This document shows, in pieces, positions 6,177 to 13,867 of a stretch of 13,886 nt of DNA. The translations under genes and the position numbers were made by a program. Source of the DNA: Acetobacteraceae bacterium (GTDB taxonomy: Bacteria; Pseudomonadota; Alphaproteobacteria; Acetobacterales; Acetobacteraceae); NCBI GenBank assembly GCA_027311485.1, contig DAICYU010000042.1:1-13886 (forward strand). The letters are read 5' to 3'. The notes beneath the pieces were generated by a model. That model was given only the letters and a program-made list of their open reading frames with translations, did not search any database and was not told the origin of the DNA. Numbering within the stretch: position 1 is the first letter of the stretch; the number at the start of each line of letters is the position of its first letter.

Positions 6177-8069
6177 ATGATGATTGCGCCAGACGATCGT
6201 CTGGTCCGTGCACGCGCCATGCTGGAACGCAAGGGCGTCGCCGCAGCCGAGTTGCTGCCGCAACCGATCGCGGAAAGCTGGCAGCGTTGTCTCGCGGCGG
6301 GTCTCGATCCGCGAAAGCCGCCGCCGCGGGTGGTCGTCGATGATGCGACGTTGCGAGAGGCCAGGCAGCGGCGGGACCTGCTGCGGCGTCTGGCGCTGTG
6401 TGAGATGGATAACCTCCATCACCAGATCGCCGGCAGCAATTTCATGATTGCATTTGCCAGTCCCGACGGCATCCTGCTCGATGCGATTACCGACCAGAGT
6501 TTCAGTGCCACGGCCGGGGCCAGCAGCATCGTGCCCGGAACCGTCTGGACCGAGAGAAGCTGCGGCACCAATGCCTTGGGGACCGTCCTGCACACCGCCG
6601 CGCCGGTGATGGTCCATGGCGCCGAACATTTCTCTGCCTGCCTTGGCAGGCTGACCTGCATCGCGGCCCCGGTTTTCGACGCGCAGGGCGCGCTTGCCGG
6701 TGTGGTGGACGCCTCATCCGACTGCAGCTCCCGCCAGCAACACACGCGCGCCCTTGTCTCGATGGCGGCAACCCAGATCGAGAACGGACTGTTCCGGGAA
6801 TGTCATAGGTCTGACGTGCTGATTGCCCTGCACAATCGCCCCGAGTATCTGCACACGCTCAGCGCCGGGCTGCTGGCCGTTGATCACGGGGGCATGATCC
6901 TGGCCGCCAACACGCAGGCGCGCTTTCTGCTGCAGGGCCTACCGGTCGCCCGGGGCAGGCGGATCGAAGATCTGTTCCGAATCCGGTTTGACGATCTGCT
7001 GCGCGCCGGCCGTGACAACACGACGGTACGATGGGAGGACCGTGTCGGGAGCAGTTTCGCGGCCCGGGTGGAAAACGCCCGTATGCCGCGCCCCATTCCG
7101 GTCATCGTACCCGTGCCGGCCAGCATATACATGCCGACTGCCACGCCACAGGCGGGCAGGGACTTCGTCGCGGAAGATCCGACGGTGGCCTCTGCGCTGC
7201 GCACGTTGGAAATTGCCGCGCGACGCGGCCTGCCGGTGCTCCTGCATGGCGAGACCGGCGCCGGGAAGGAGCAGTTTGCTCGGCGGGCCCACATCGCCAG
7301 CAATCGGCGCGGCGAGTTCGTCGCCGTGAACTGCGCGGCGCTGCCGGAGGCGCTTGTCGAGGCCGAACTGTTCGGCCACGCCGACGGTGCCTTTACTGGT
7401 GCCCGGCGGGGCGGAGCCCCCGGGCTGGTGCTTGAAGCTGACGGCGGCACCTTGTTTCTTGATGAGATCGGCGACATGAAGCCGCCGCTGCAGGCTGTGC
7501 TGCTGCGCCTGCTGGATGACTGGACGGTCCGGCCGGTGGGGGGCGGCAAGCGTCGGCAAGTGGATATCCTGCTAATTGCCGCAACGAATGTCGACCTTGA
7601 TGCCGCCGTCGCATCCGGGCGATTCCGTGCCGATTTGCTGTACCGGCTCAACACGGTCCAGATCATCCTGCCGCCACTGCGGAACCGAACCGACTTTGCC
7701 GCCATCGCGCAGCACCTGCTTCACAACGTGGCGCCGAGCTGGGAGATCACGGCTGATGCGCTGGCGGCGCTTCGCCAACTGCCATGGTCCGGCAATATCC
7801 GGGAACTGAAGGCGGTTTTGACGCGCCTGACGCTGAGCGATATATCCGGCGTGATTGATGCGAACATGGTTGCCGCGCTGCGCTCGCACCCTGGCGTCGA
7901 GGCGTCAGACAACACCCTTCGAGAGGTGCTGAACGCACGCATCCGCACCGTCCACGAAGAAACCGCCGGCAACATCAGCGAAACCGCTCGGCGTCTACGG
8001 ATTTCCCGAAATACCGTATATCGTGCGCTGCCTCACGCCGCGGTTGGTCGGGAGGCAGGAAGGCTTTAG
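6177..8069 (+). CDS. AcoR-type sigma-54 enhancer-binding transcriptional activator (MimR/PrmR-like)
   Basis: 630 residues. Binds upstream activator sites as an oligomer and uses ATP to open sigma-54 promoters. In order: an N-terminal helical segment with the AcoR-family QPIAESWQRCL motif (29-39); a GAF sensor domain (about 80-210) including SCGTNALGT at 128-136; a PAS-like region (about 222-300); the AAA+ domain with Walker A GETGAGKE (358-365), the sigma-54-contacting loop GAFTGA (404-409), Walker B TLFLDE (425-430) and LLYRLN (487-492); and a Fis-type helix-turn-helix (about 594-617). All catalytic motifs are intact. GGGAGG lies 8-12 nt before the start; ATG 6177 and ATG 6180 are both possible. 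It is divergent from adh. The target is inferred to be the adh and prmA promoters; the effector (alkane, alcohol or ketone) cannot be read from the sequence. Confidence 0.93.
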   Translation: MMIAPDDRLVRARAMLERKGVAAAELLPQPIAESWQRCLAAGLDPRKPPPRVVVDDATLREARQRRDLLRRLALCEMDNLHHQIAGSNFMIAFASPDGILLDAITDQSFSATAGASSIVPGTVWTERSCGTNALGTVLHTAAPVMVHGAEHFSACLGRLTCIAAPVFDAQGALAGVVDASSDCSSRQQHTRALVSMAATQIENGLFRECHRSDVLIALHNRPEYLHTLSAGLLAVDHGGMILAANTQARFLLQGLPVARGRRIEDLFRIRFDDLLRAGRDNTTVRWEDRVGSSFAARVENARMPRPIPVIVPVPASIYMPTATPQAGRDFVAEDPTVASALRTLEIAARRGLPVLLHGETGAGKEQFARRAHIASNRRGEFVAVNCAALPEALVEAELFGHADGAFTGARRGGAPGLVLEADGGTLFLDEIGDMKPPLQAVLLRLLDDWTVRPVGGGKRRQVDILLIAATNVDLDAAVASGRFRADLLYRLNTVQIILPPLRNRTDFAAIAQHLLHNVAPSWEITADALAALRQLPWSGNIRELKAVLTRLTLSDISGVIDANMVAALRSHPGVEASDNTLREVLNARIRTVHEETAGNISETARRLRISRNTVYRALPHAAVGREAGRL

Positions 8070-8240
8070 ATTTACACCGTAACAAAATGGTCTGGAGTAG
8101 TCGTTTCGTCCGCTTTCGGGGCGCTCGCTTCTGCATGGCCAACTTCCGTCACGGCAAAATTCCCCGCCGCAAGATCGTGACCCCGTATGCACAGCAGATA
8201 AGCGGCTGTTTGACGTTCGGCTGCGCCGGCAGCAGCGAAA
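8070..8240. other. Gap between convergent genes; no gene seen
   Basis: 171 bp between the ends of the activator and receiver genes. A short GCTGC-GCCG-GCAGC hairpin at about 8220-8233 is the only structure noted. It lacks a T-run on either side, so I do not call a terminator. Confidence 0.4.
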
Positions 8241-8621
8241 TCAGATTCCGGCCAACACCCGTTGAATGGCGTTGCCGATCTTGCGCCAAAGAAACGGCGT
8301 TTGCATGGCAATCGCGCCTGGCCTCAGTGCCCGGACGGACACAGCGTCGCCGCTGACGAGTACAGGTGGAACAAACCCGGTGCGCAAAATTTTGCCGACT
8401 GCTGCTACACCGCGTCCCTCGTCGAACAAGGGGTCAACAATCATCGGATCTGGTTTGCATCGCGCGGCTTCGGCCACCACTGCGGCCTCCGTGGCCGCGA
8501 TTGCGCAGACAATATGACCCATCTCCGCCAAGGCGCCGGCATATGGCATTCCAATCGAAGCATTATCTTCCACGACGAGAACACGCACCGCCCTCGATGT
8601 CGCTTTGATCACTTCCGGCAT
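8241..8621 (-). CDS. Stand-alone response-regulator receiver (CheY-like) domain protein
   Basis: 126 residues, just one receiver domain with no output domain. Visible landmarks are VLVVEDN with the acidic pair E18/D19, the phospho-acceptor D63 in MIVDPLFDEG, and the switch residue S90 in VLVSGDA. The nearly invariant lysine of the K-P-F motif is replaced: the sequence reads QTPF, with T108 at the Lys position. This lysine normally couples phosphorylation to the conformational change, so signalling may be altered or phosphorylation-independent. No histidine kinase is nearby. The ATG at 8619-8621 lacks a clear ribosome-binding site, so the start is uncertain. It is convergent with the activator and divergent, by 138 bp, from the selenoprotein. 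The partner and pathway are unknown. Confidence 0.75.
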   Translation of the reverse strand: MPEVIKATSRAVRVLVVEDNASIGMPYAGALAEMGHIVCAIAATEAAVVAEAARCKPDPMIVDPLFDEGRGVAAVGKILRTGFVPPVLVSGDAVSVRALRPGAIAMQTPFLWRKIGNAIQRVLAGI

Positions 8622-8759
8622 GGGGCGGGATTGGGATTATCGCACAGCTCCTGGCCACCTGCGGTTCATCAGGGTGTCATCAGGCCGCCAATCTCTCCGT
8701 CTCTGTTGCGCTGAATGCCTCGTCTGGTGTCGTGCTGCGTGCATCCGATGCGTTGACAA

Positions 8760-10019
8760 GTGAATGGCGGGGTGATGAGATCACACAGTAGTGACGGACA
8801 AAGGGATGCCCTGGTCTTGGCGCGTATCGACGATATCCCTGAGCCGACGCGTTCGCATATTCTGCACCTGGATTGCCCGAGCTTCGACAGTTCGCCGTTC
8901 GTTGATGGCCCGCCACTGGCGCGACGCCGGGTGGCGATGATCAGTTCCGCGGCGATCCACGCCCGCAACGAACCACCGTTTCCGTTCGGCTCTGCGGAGT
9001 TTCGCCGATTGCCGAGTTCGCTCGACGCCGGGGACATCGTGATGAGCCATGTGTCGGTGAATTTCGACCGGCACGGGTTCCAGCGCGACGTGAACGTGGT
9101 CTACCCGATCGATCGGCTGCGTGAGCTCGCCGCCGAAGGCGTGATTGGCAGCGTGGCCGAGACACATTACGCCGTCATGGGCTCGACTGATCCTGCGGCG
9201 ATGCAGATCACGGCGGATCAAGTGGCGGGGCTGTTGCAGCAGGACCGGGTGGACGCCGTTCTGCTGGTGCCTGTCTGACCGCTTTGCACGCGCGCCGTGA
9301 GCGCGCTCGCCCACATGCTCGAAGCCAGGGGCCTGCCGACGGTGACGATCGGCCTCGTGCGGCTGCACCTTGAGGCGGTGAAGCCGCCGCGCTCGGTGTT
9401 CACGCCGTTCCAGCTTGGTCGCCCGCTGGGCGAACCGGACGAAGCGGCGTTCCAGCGGCGGGTGCTGGTGCAAGCGTTGGCGCTGCTGGAACGGCGCGAC
9501 GGACCCGTGATCCTGGAGGATTTTCCCGACGATGCGCCGGGTGCGTCCGACCAGCGCGGATGGACGCCGCCACTGGTGAGCGCGGCGGCCGACCCGGCCA
9601 CCCCCGAAGTCTGGGCGGCAGCGTTGGCGCGGGAAATGGCGCTGCTGCGGCCAGCGTGGGAGCGAGCGCGCACACGACGCCGACGTACCACGGTAGGCGT
9701 ATCGGGCCAGCCGCCCGAGGCTTGGCCGAACTTCATGGCAGCGTTCCTGGCCGGGGGGCTGCCCACCGTGCCGGCACATGAGACATCCGCGCTCGCGCTG
9801 CGGTTCCTGATCGATGACCTGAAGGCGTTCTACGGCGAAGCCGCCCAGGCGAACGGACCGGCCCCGTCAAGCGGGCAGATCGACCGCTGGTTCTGGCGGC
9901 AGACCGTCGCCGCACGGTTCATCATCACGCTGCGCGAGGCATGCCTGCACGCAGACAACAATGCCCTACGGACGGTCGCGGGCCGCTTCTTCGTGCCAGT
10001 CCCCTACCTACCTGCCTGA
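8760..10019 (+). CDS. Selenoprotein of the GrdB/PrdB-like (glycine/betaine/D-proline reductase selenoprotein B) family, TGA read as Sec
   Basis: 419 residues if the in-frame TGA at 9276-9278 is read as selenocysteine (U173). Without readthrough the frame gives a 172-residue protein and a second ORF in the same frame. The N-terminal part (RRRVAMISSAAIHARN, then MSHVSVNFDR and NVVYPIDRLRELA, about 56-123) is the conserved core of this family. The strand before the TGA (DAVLLVPV) and the helix after it (ALAHMLEARGLPTVTIGLV) join as in homologues, giving PV-U173-P-L-C176, a redox U-x-x-C motif. The C-terminal part (about 240-419) is a further family-typical region. In Clostridia such proteins activate glycine, betaine or proline for reductive cleavage; the role of proteobacterial members is not established. 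GTG 8760, GTG 8772 and ATG 8775 are candidate starts; an in-frame stop at 8754 limits the extension. Sec machinery must lie elsewhere. Confidence 0.85.
9286..9310 (+). promoter_or_regulatory. Candidate bacterial SECIS hairpin for the Sec codon
   Basis: Just after the TGA at 9276 is a perfect 6-bp stem, GCGCGC (9290-9295) with GCGCGC (9301-9306), closing a 5-nt loop CGTGA. Below it is a 2x2 internal mismatch and two more pairs (9286-9287 with 9309-9310). The loop begins 18 nt after the TGA and has G as its second base. Bacterial SECIS elements are described as having the loop roughly 16-37 nt after UGA with a G in the first two loop positions, so this fits. The hairpin lies inside the coding frame, as bacterial SECIS elements do. 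Confidence 0.7.
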
Positions 10020-10351
10020 CTGATGTGACGGCGCCGCGTCATCCGGAGGCACCGTGAGGCCGTCCGCAGGTAGCACAAAGATGGTGTTTGCGCAGATATC
10101 GGAACTATTCCGCTGAACATGCAATAGAGTCCGTCTTGGACATGCGCTCCCTTGTGTCTGCGCGCCGCCATGAATTTGGACGCCCCGCCACCCCTACGAT
10201 CGGTCACCGCGGCCAGGGGTGGCGCTTAGCTCCGGAGTGTGTCGGCTTCGGTTCGCTCGCGCCGGTGTGTGCGGATACCCCTCCCGAGATGGTTGCGCGA
10301 TCGTACACGGCAGCATTAACGTTGATCCAACAAAAATGGGGAGGACTGACG
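10020..10351 (+). other. Intergenic leader of the ABC importer operon, no gene seen
   Basis: 332 bp between the selenoprotein and the binding-protein gene. The binding-protein frame stays open back to an ATG at 10088, but that extension has no ribosome-binding site and would place the Tat signal in the middle of the protein, so I treat it as non-coding. It holds the inverted repeat described at 10186-10224, a small TGACG/CGTCA hairpin right after the selenoprotein stop (10026-10041), and a GTTG-ATC-CAAC dyad shortly before the ribosome-binding site. No convincing -35/-10 or -24/-12 promoter was found, though one must lie here. Confidence 0.5.
10186..10224. repeat. 10-bp inverted repeat in the ABC operon leader
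   Basis: Arms CGCCACCCCT (10186-10195) and AGGGGTGGCG (10215-10224) are perfect complements separated by 19 nt, and could form a strong hairpin about 130 nt before the binding-protein start. No T-run follows. It could be an mRNA leader structure, an operator for a dimeric regulator, or a weak terminator for the selenoprotein transcript; the sequence does not decide between these. Confidence 0.6.
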
Positions 10352-11350
10352 ATGGCCAACCGCAGGGGCTTCTTGCAGGGTGCAGGCGTCGCGCTTGCTG
10401 CTTTTGGCCTTGATCCAGCGCTGGCGCAGGAGGTTGGCAAGGTCGCCGGCCGGTCTGGCAAGCCTCTGAAGGCGGCTTTCTCCAACGCCGGCCTGCAAGC
10501 GACCTGGTGCGCACAGGGCAAGCAGGCCGCTGAATACTGGGGCAAGCTGTTCAACGTGGAGGTGACCTGGTTCGACGGCGAACTGGCCGCACAGAAGCAG
10601 CGTGCCGCGGTAGACAATCTCGCTTCGCAGAAATGGGACTTCGTCGCGATCCAAGCCTTCGGCATCGGCACCCTGACCGCCCCGGTCAACAAACTGATCG
10701 CAGCCGGCACACCCGTGATCGACATGGATACGTTGATCGCGCCGCTTGCCTCCATCGATATCCACAGCTTCCTCGCCCCGGACAACGAATTCATGGGCGC
10801 GTCAGTCACCCAGGCGCTAGTTGACGCAATCGGTGGCGAGGGGACGATGATCATGACCCAGGGCGCTCTTGGCCACACCGGGGCACAGGGCAGGGCGCGC
10901 GGCTTTGAGTCAGTGGTCAAGAAGTATCCCAAGATCCAGGTGCTGGACACGCAGCCGGGGGACTGGGATGTCACCAAGGTCGCACGGATTTGGGAGACGC
11001 TGCTGACCAAGTATCCGAAGATCAGCGCCGCCTATTTCCATAACGACGACATGGCACTGGCCGCCTATAACGTGATGAAGTCGCATAACCGCACCGAGAT
11101 CAAGATTGGCGGCTGCGATGCGATGCCGCCCGCGCTTGCCGCAGTCAGCGACGGGCGAATGCTGGCGACCGTTCGCAACCCGTCGTGCCGGATCCACGGC
11201 GGCGCAATCGTGGCGGGCGTTGCGGCAGTGGTTACCGGCGAGAAGACCGGACCAGGCGGCATCCCAAAAAACATCATCGTTGACGGGCCGGTCGTGACCA
11301 AGGCGAACGCACCGGGAATGATGTGGATGGAGGAGCACTTCCTGATCTGA
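10352..11350 (+). CDS. Ribose-type (CUT2) ABC importer substrate-binding protein, Tat-exported
   Basis: 332 residues; a periplasmic-binding protein of the RbsB/type I fold that captures the ligand for the importer encoded next. The start ATG has a strong GGGGAGGA site 6-8 nt upstream. The N-terminus carries a twin-arginine signal, NRRGFLQG (R4, R5, F7, L8), a hydrophobic stretch and a likely cleavage site after A25 (ALA-QE). Tat export implies that it folds, or picks up a ligand or cofactor, in the cytoplasm; this is less common than Sec export for sugar-binding proteins. The mature part shows the two-lobed pattern: repeated substrate-lobe strands, and hinge-region sequences such as KISAAYFHNDDMALAA. 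The ATPase gene starts 7 nt after the stop. The ligand is unknown; family members take pentoses, hexoses, polyols or autoinducer-like sugars. Confidence 0.88.
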   Translation: MANRRGFLQGAGVALAAFGLDPALAQEVGKVAGRSGKPLKAAFSNAGLQATWCAQGKQAAEYWGKLFNVEVTWFDGELAAQKQRAAVDNLASQKWDFVAIQAFGIGTLTAPVNKLIAAGTPVIDMDTLIAPLASIDIHSFLAPDNEFMGASVTQALVDAIGGEGTMIMTQGALGHTGAQGRARGFESVVKKYPKIQVLDTQPGDWDVTKVARIWETLLTKYPKISAAYFHNDDMALAAYNVMKSHNRTEIKIGGCDAMPPALAAVSDGRMLATVRNPSCRIHGGAIVAGVAAVVTGEKTGPGGIPKNIIVDGPVVTKANAPGMMWMEEHFLI

Positions 11351-11357
11351 TTCGCCC

Positions 11358-12863
11358 GTGTCTGATCCAATGCCGCCGGGACTGCTGGCGCTTTCCGGGA
11401 TCACCAAGGCGTTCGGCGGTGTGACGGCCCTGCACGCCGTGGACTTCTCCCTGGCGGCGGGCGAGATCCATGGCCTCGTCGGCGAGAACGGCGCTGGCAA
11501 ATCCACGCTGATGAAAATCATCGCCGGCGTGCATACCGATTATCAAGGTGAGATGCGGCTGGATGGACGGCCGGTGCGCTTTGCCTCGCCACGCGATGCG
11601 CGCGCCAGGGGCATCGGTATGGTGCATCAGGAACTGACCGTCGTGCCCGACCTGAGCGTGGCGGAAAATGTCCACCTTGGCGCCCAACCGCTGCAACGTT
11701 TCGGACTGATCGACTGGCGTACGATGCGGCGCAGCGCGGCGGCGCATCTGGCCAACCTCGGTATCGATGTCGATCCCCACGCCCGGATGGGCGACCTGTC
11801 GTTGGGACTGCAGCAATTGGTGGAGGTGGCGCGAGTACTGTTCTCCGGCGCGCGGATCATCATCCTCGATGAGCCCACCTCGGCCCTTGCGCCGCCGGAG
11901 ATCGAGCGGCTGTTCGGGTTGCTGAGACGACTGCGGGATGCCGGAAAGAGCATCATTTTCATCTCGCATTTTCTCGATGACGTGCTGACCGTCTGCGATC
12001 GTTTGACGGTGTTCCGCAACGGCCAGGCGGTGGCAACCGAGGCGTGTGCGCGAATCGACAAACGATGGGTCATCGACCGGATGATCGGTACGGGGCATCA
12101 GGAACTGGAAGAAAGCTATCTGGCCGATATTCCGTTACATAGTCGGCCAGGGGCGAAAGTGGTCCTGCAGATTGAGGGGCTTTCCCGGGCCGGTGCATAC
12201 CGCGACGTGTCCATGTCTGTGCGATCCGGCGAAGTACTGGGGATCTATGGATTCCTGGGTTCAGGACAGCTCGAACTGGCTCGTACGCTGTTTGGCGTGT
12301 TGCGAGCAGACCGGGGAACCATCACGCTCGATGGGCTTGTCGCGCGGCTTTCGTCCACATCGCGGGCTCGGCGGGCTGGGATGGCGTTCCTGCCGGAAAG
12401 CCGCCGGAAGATGTTGTTCGGAACCGAGCCGGTGTTCAAGAACGTCACGATCTCGATACTTGCTCGAATTAACCGGCTGTGGCTGCGCCCGGCCGCCGAA
12501 CGTCGGATTGCCGAGGGACATGTGAAACGCCTCCATATCCGCCCGCCCGAGGTGGTGCGCCCGCTGGGAACACTGTCGGGGGGCAATCAGCAGAAGGTGG
12601 CGCTTGCGAAATGGCTGACCCATCTTCCTCGTGTGCTGATCCTCAGTGAGCCTACGCGCGGCATGGACGTCGGAGCCAAGGACGACGTGGTGCAAATCGT
12701 GCGCGGGCTGCGGGACCAGGGTATCGCGATCGTGGTCGTGTCGAATGAGCCCGAAACCGTACTGTCTTTGGCCGATCGGATCCTGGTGATGAAAAAAGGC
12801 TGCGTGGTGCGGGAGTTCAGCGACGAACCGGTCAGCAAGGACCGATTGCTGGATGTCGCATGA
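11358..12863 (+). CDS. Ribose-type (CUT2) ABC importer ATP-binding protein, two ATPase domains
   Basis: 501 residues, normal for RbsA-like proteins, with two fused nucleotide-binding domains. Domain 1 has Walker A GENGAGKST (42-50), a signature reading LSLGLQQ, and Walker B ILDEPT with D171/E172. Domain 2 has a degenerate Walker A (GFLGSGQ, with Gln for Lys), a good signature LSGGNQQ (406-412), and Walker B ILSEPT, in which S430 replaces the Mg-binding Asp before E431. A weak second Walker A is usual in this family; the Asp to Ser change is an added loss. It suggests that only one composite site hydrolyses ATP. The GTG start lies 7 nt after the binding-protein stop; an ATG four codons later is possible. 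The end overlaps the permease start as ATGA, indicating translational coupling. Confidence 0.92.
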   Translation: MSDPMPPGLLALSGITKAFGGVTALHAVDFSLAAGEIHGLVGENGAGKSTLMKIIAGVHTDYQGEMRLDGRPVRFASPRDARARGIGMVHQELTVVPDLSVAENVHLGAQPLQRFGLIDWRTMRRSAAAHLANLGIDVDPHARMGDLSLGLQQLVEVARVLFSGARIIILDEPTSALAPPEIERLFGLLRRLRDAGKSIIFISHFLDDVLTVCDRLTVFRNGQAVATEACARIDKRWVIDRMIGTGHQELEESYLADIPLHSRPGAKVVLQIEGLSRAGAYRDVSMSVRSGEVLGIYGFLGSGQLELARTLFGVLRADRGTITLDGLVARLSSTSRARRAGMAFLPESRRKMLFGTEPVFKNVTISILARINRLWLRPAAERRIAEGHVKRLHIRPPEVVRPLGTLSGGNQQKVALAKWLTHLPRVLILSEPTRGMDVGAKDDVVQIVRGLRDQGIAIVVVSNEPETVLSLADRILVMKKGCVVREFSDEPVSKDRLLDVA

Positions 12864-13867
12864 GTAACCGTCAAACGCGGATCGGTGTGCCGGGCTGGTT
12901 GCGTGGCCAACTGCGCAACGTGGCGCCGTTTGTGACGCTGATCGTCCTGGTCGCGTTCTTCTGGGCAGCCAGCGACTCCTTCGCCACCCTCGGCAATCTC
13001 GAAAATATCCTGACGCAGATTTCGGTCACCGGAATCATCGCCGTAGGGCTCACCTTCGTGATCCTGTGCGCGGAGATCGATCTGTCGGTCGCGAGTATCG
13101 CCAATGCGACCGGCATTGTGGTGGCGTATTTCACCGCACAGGATGCCAGCGTAACAATCGCCAACATGCCGCTTGCCGGCTGGGCCGCCATCTTGATCGC
13201 GTTGGCAGCCTGCTGCGCGCTGGGTGCGGTGAACGCGTTCGGTCTGACGGTGATCGGCATCCCCAGTTTCATCATGACACTGGCAATGTTGCAGATCGGG
13301 GCTGGGATTTGCGCGCTTCTGGTGCGTGGGCAGATCGCCTATTCGGTGCCGCCGTTGATCCTGACCCTGGGGTCCCGCTCGCTTGGACCGGTGCCGTGGA
13401 TCGTGATCGTCGCGGCACTTTTTCTGTTGGCCGGCCATATCGTCCTGACCTACACGCGATTTGGCCGCTACGTGTACATGACCGGCGGCAATCGCGAGGC
13501 GGCCGAGTACTCCGGCGTGAATGTCCGGGCAATCCTGTCCGCGGTGATGGTGATCTCGGCGGTTTGCTCTGGGGTCGCGGGCATGCTGGGCGTGGCATAT
13601 TTCGGTAGTGCCCAACAAAATGAGTTCGATACGTACTTGCTCGACAGCATCTCGGCCGTCGTGGTGGGATGAACCAGCCTGTTTGGCGGACAGGGCGGCA
13701 TCGGCAATACTGTCATCGGCTTGTTCGTGCTGGGCGTGCTGAACAATGGTCTCGATCACATCAACATCGACAGCTTTCTCAAGATACTGATCCGGGGACT
13801 GATTCTCCTCATTGCCCTGATCATCAATGTTTATGCGCAGCGAATGCGGACGGTGACGGCTGCATGA
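12860..13867 (+). pseudogene. Ribose-type (CUT2) ABC importer permease, interrupted by an in-frame TGA
   Basis: The frame encodes an RbsC-like permease of 335 codons with several hydrophobic spans (for example around residues 23-40, 53-70 and 172-195). A TGA at 13670-13672 (codon 271) interrupts it. After the TGA the same frame continues with permease sequence, TSLFGGQGGIGNTVIG and a final membrane span, to a TGA at 13865-13867. The interrupted motif is normally VVGGTSLFGG, so the second glycine is replaced; a GGA to TGA change of one base explains it. Truncation removes about 65 residues including the last membrane segment, so the 270-residue product is probably non-functional. A base-call error would restore the gene. 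The ATG overlaps the ATPase stop. No second permease gene is visible, so the importer depends on this one. Confidence 0.82.

Noticed and set aside
8738..8760. TGGTGT-like -24 element just before the selenoprotein.
   Set aside because: The GG to GC spacing is off by one base and the -12 half is poor.
8760..9278. Selenoprotein region annotated as two separate genes (172 and 240 residues).
   Set aside because: Both are in the same frame, neither is a complete family member, the second has only an internal GTG with no ribosome-binding site, and the TGA falls exactly at the family's redox motif.
8781..9779. 332-codon minus-strand ORF opposite the selenoprotein.
   Set aside because: The composition is low-complexity, rich in Arg and His, with no motif. 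The plus-strand frame carries the recognisable family.
10088..10351. N-terminal extension of the binding protein from ATG 10088.
   Set aside because: The ATG at 10352 has a strong ribosome-binding site and starts a complete Tat signal peptide.
13670..13694. Permease TGA as a second selenocysteine codon; a CCTGT/ACAGG hairpin follows it.
   Set aside because: The position is a structural glycine, not a redox residue. The loop starts only about 10 nt after the TGA, and its first two bases are not G.
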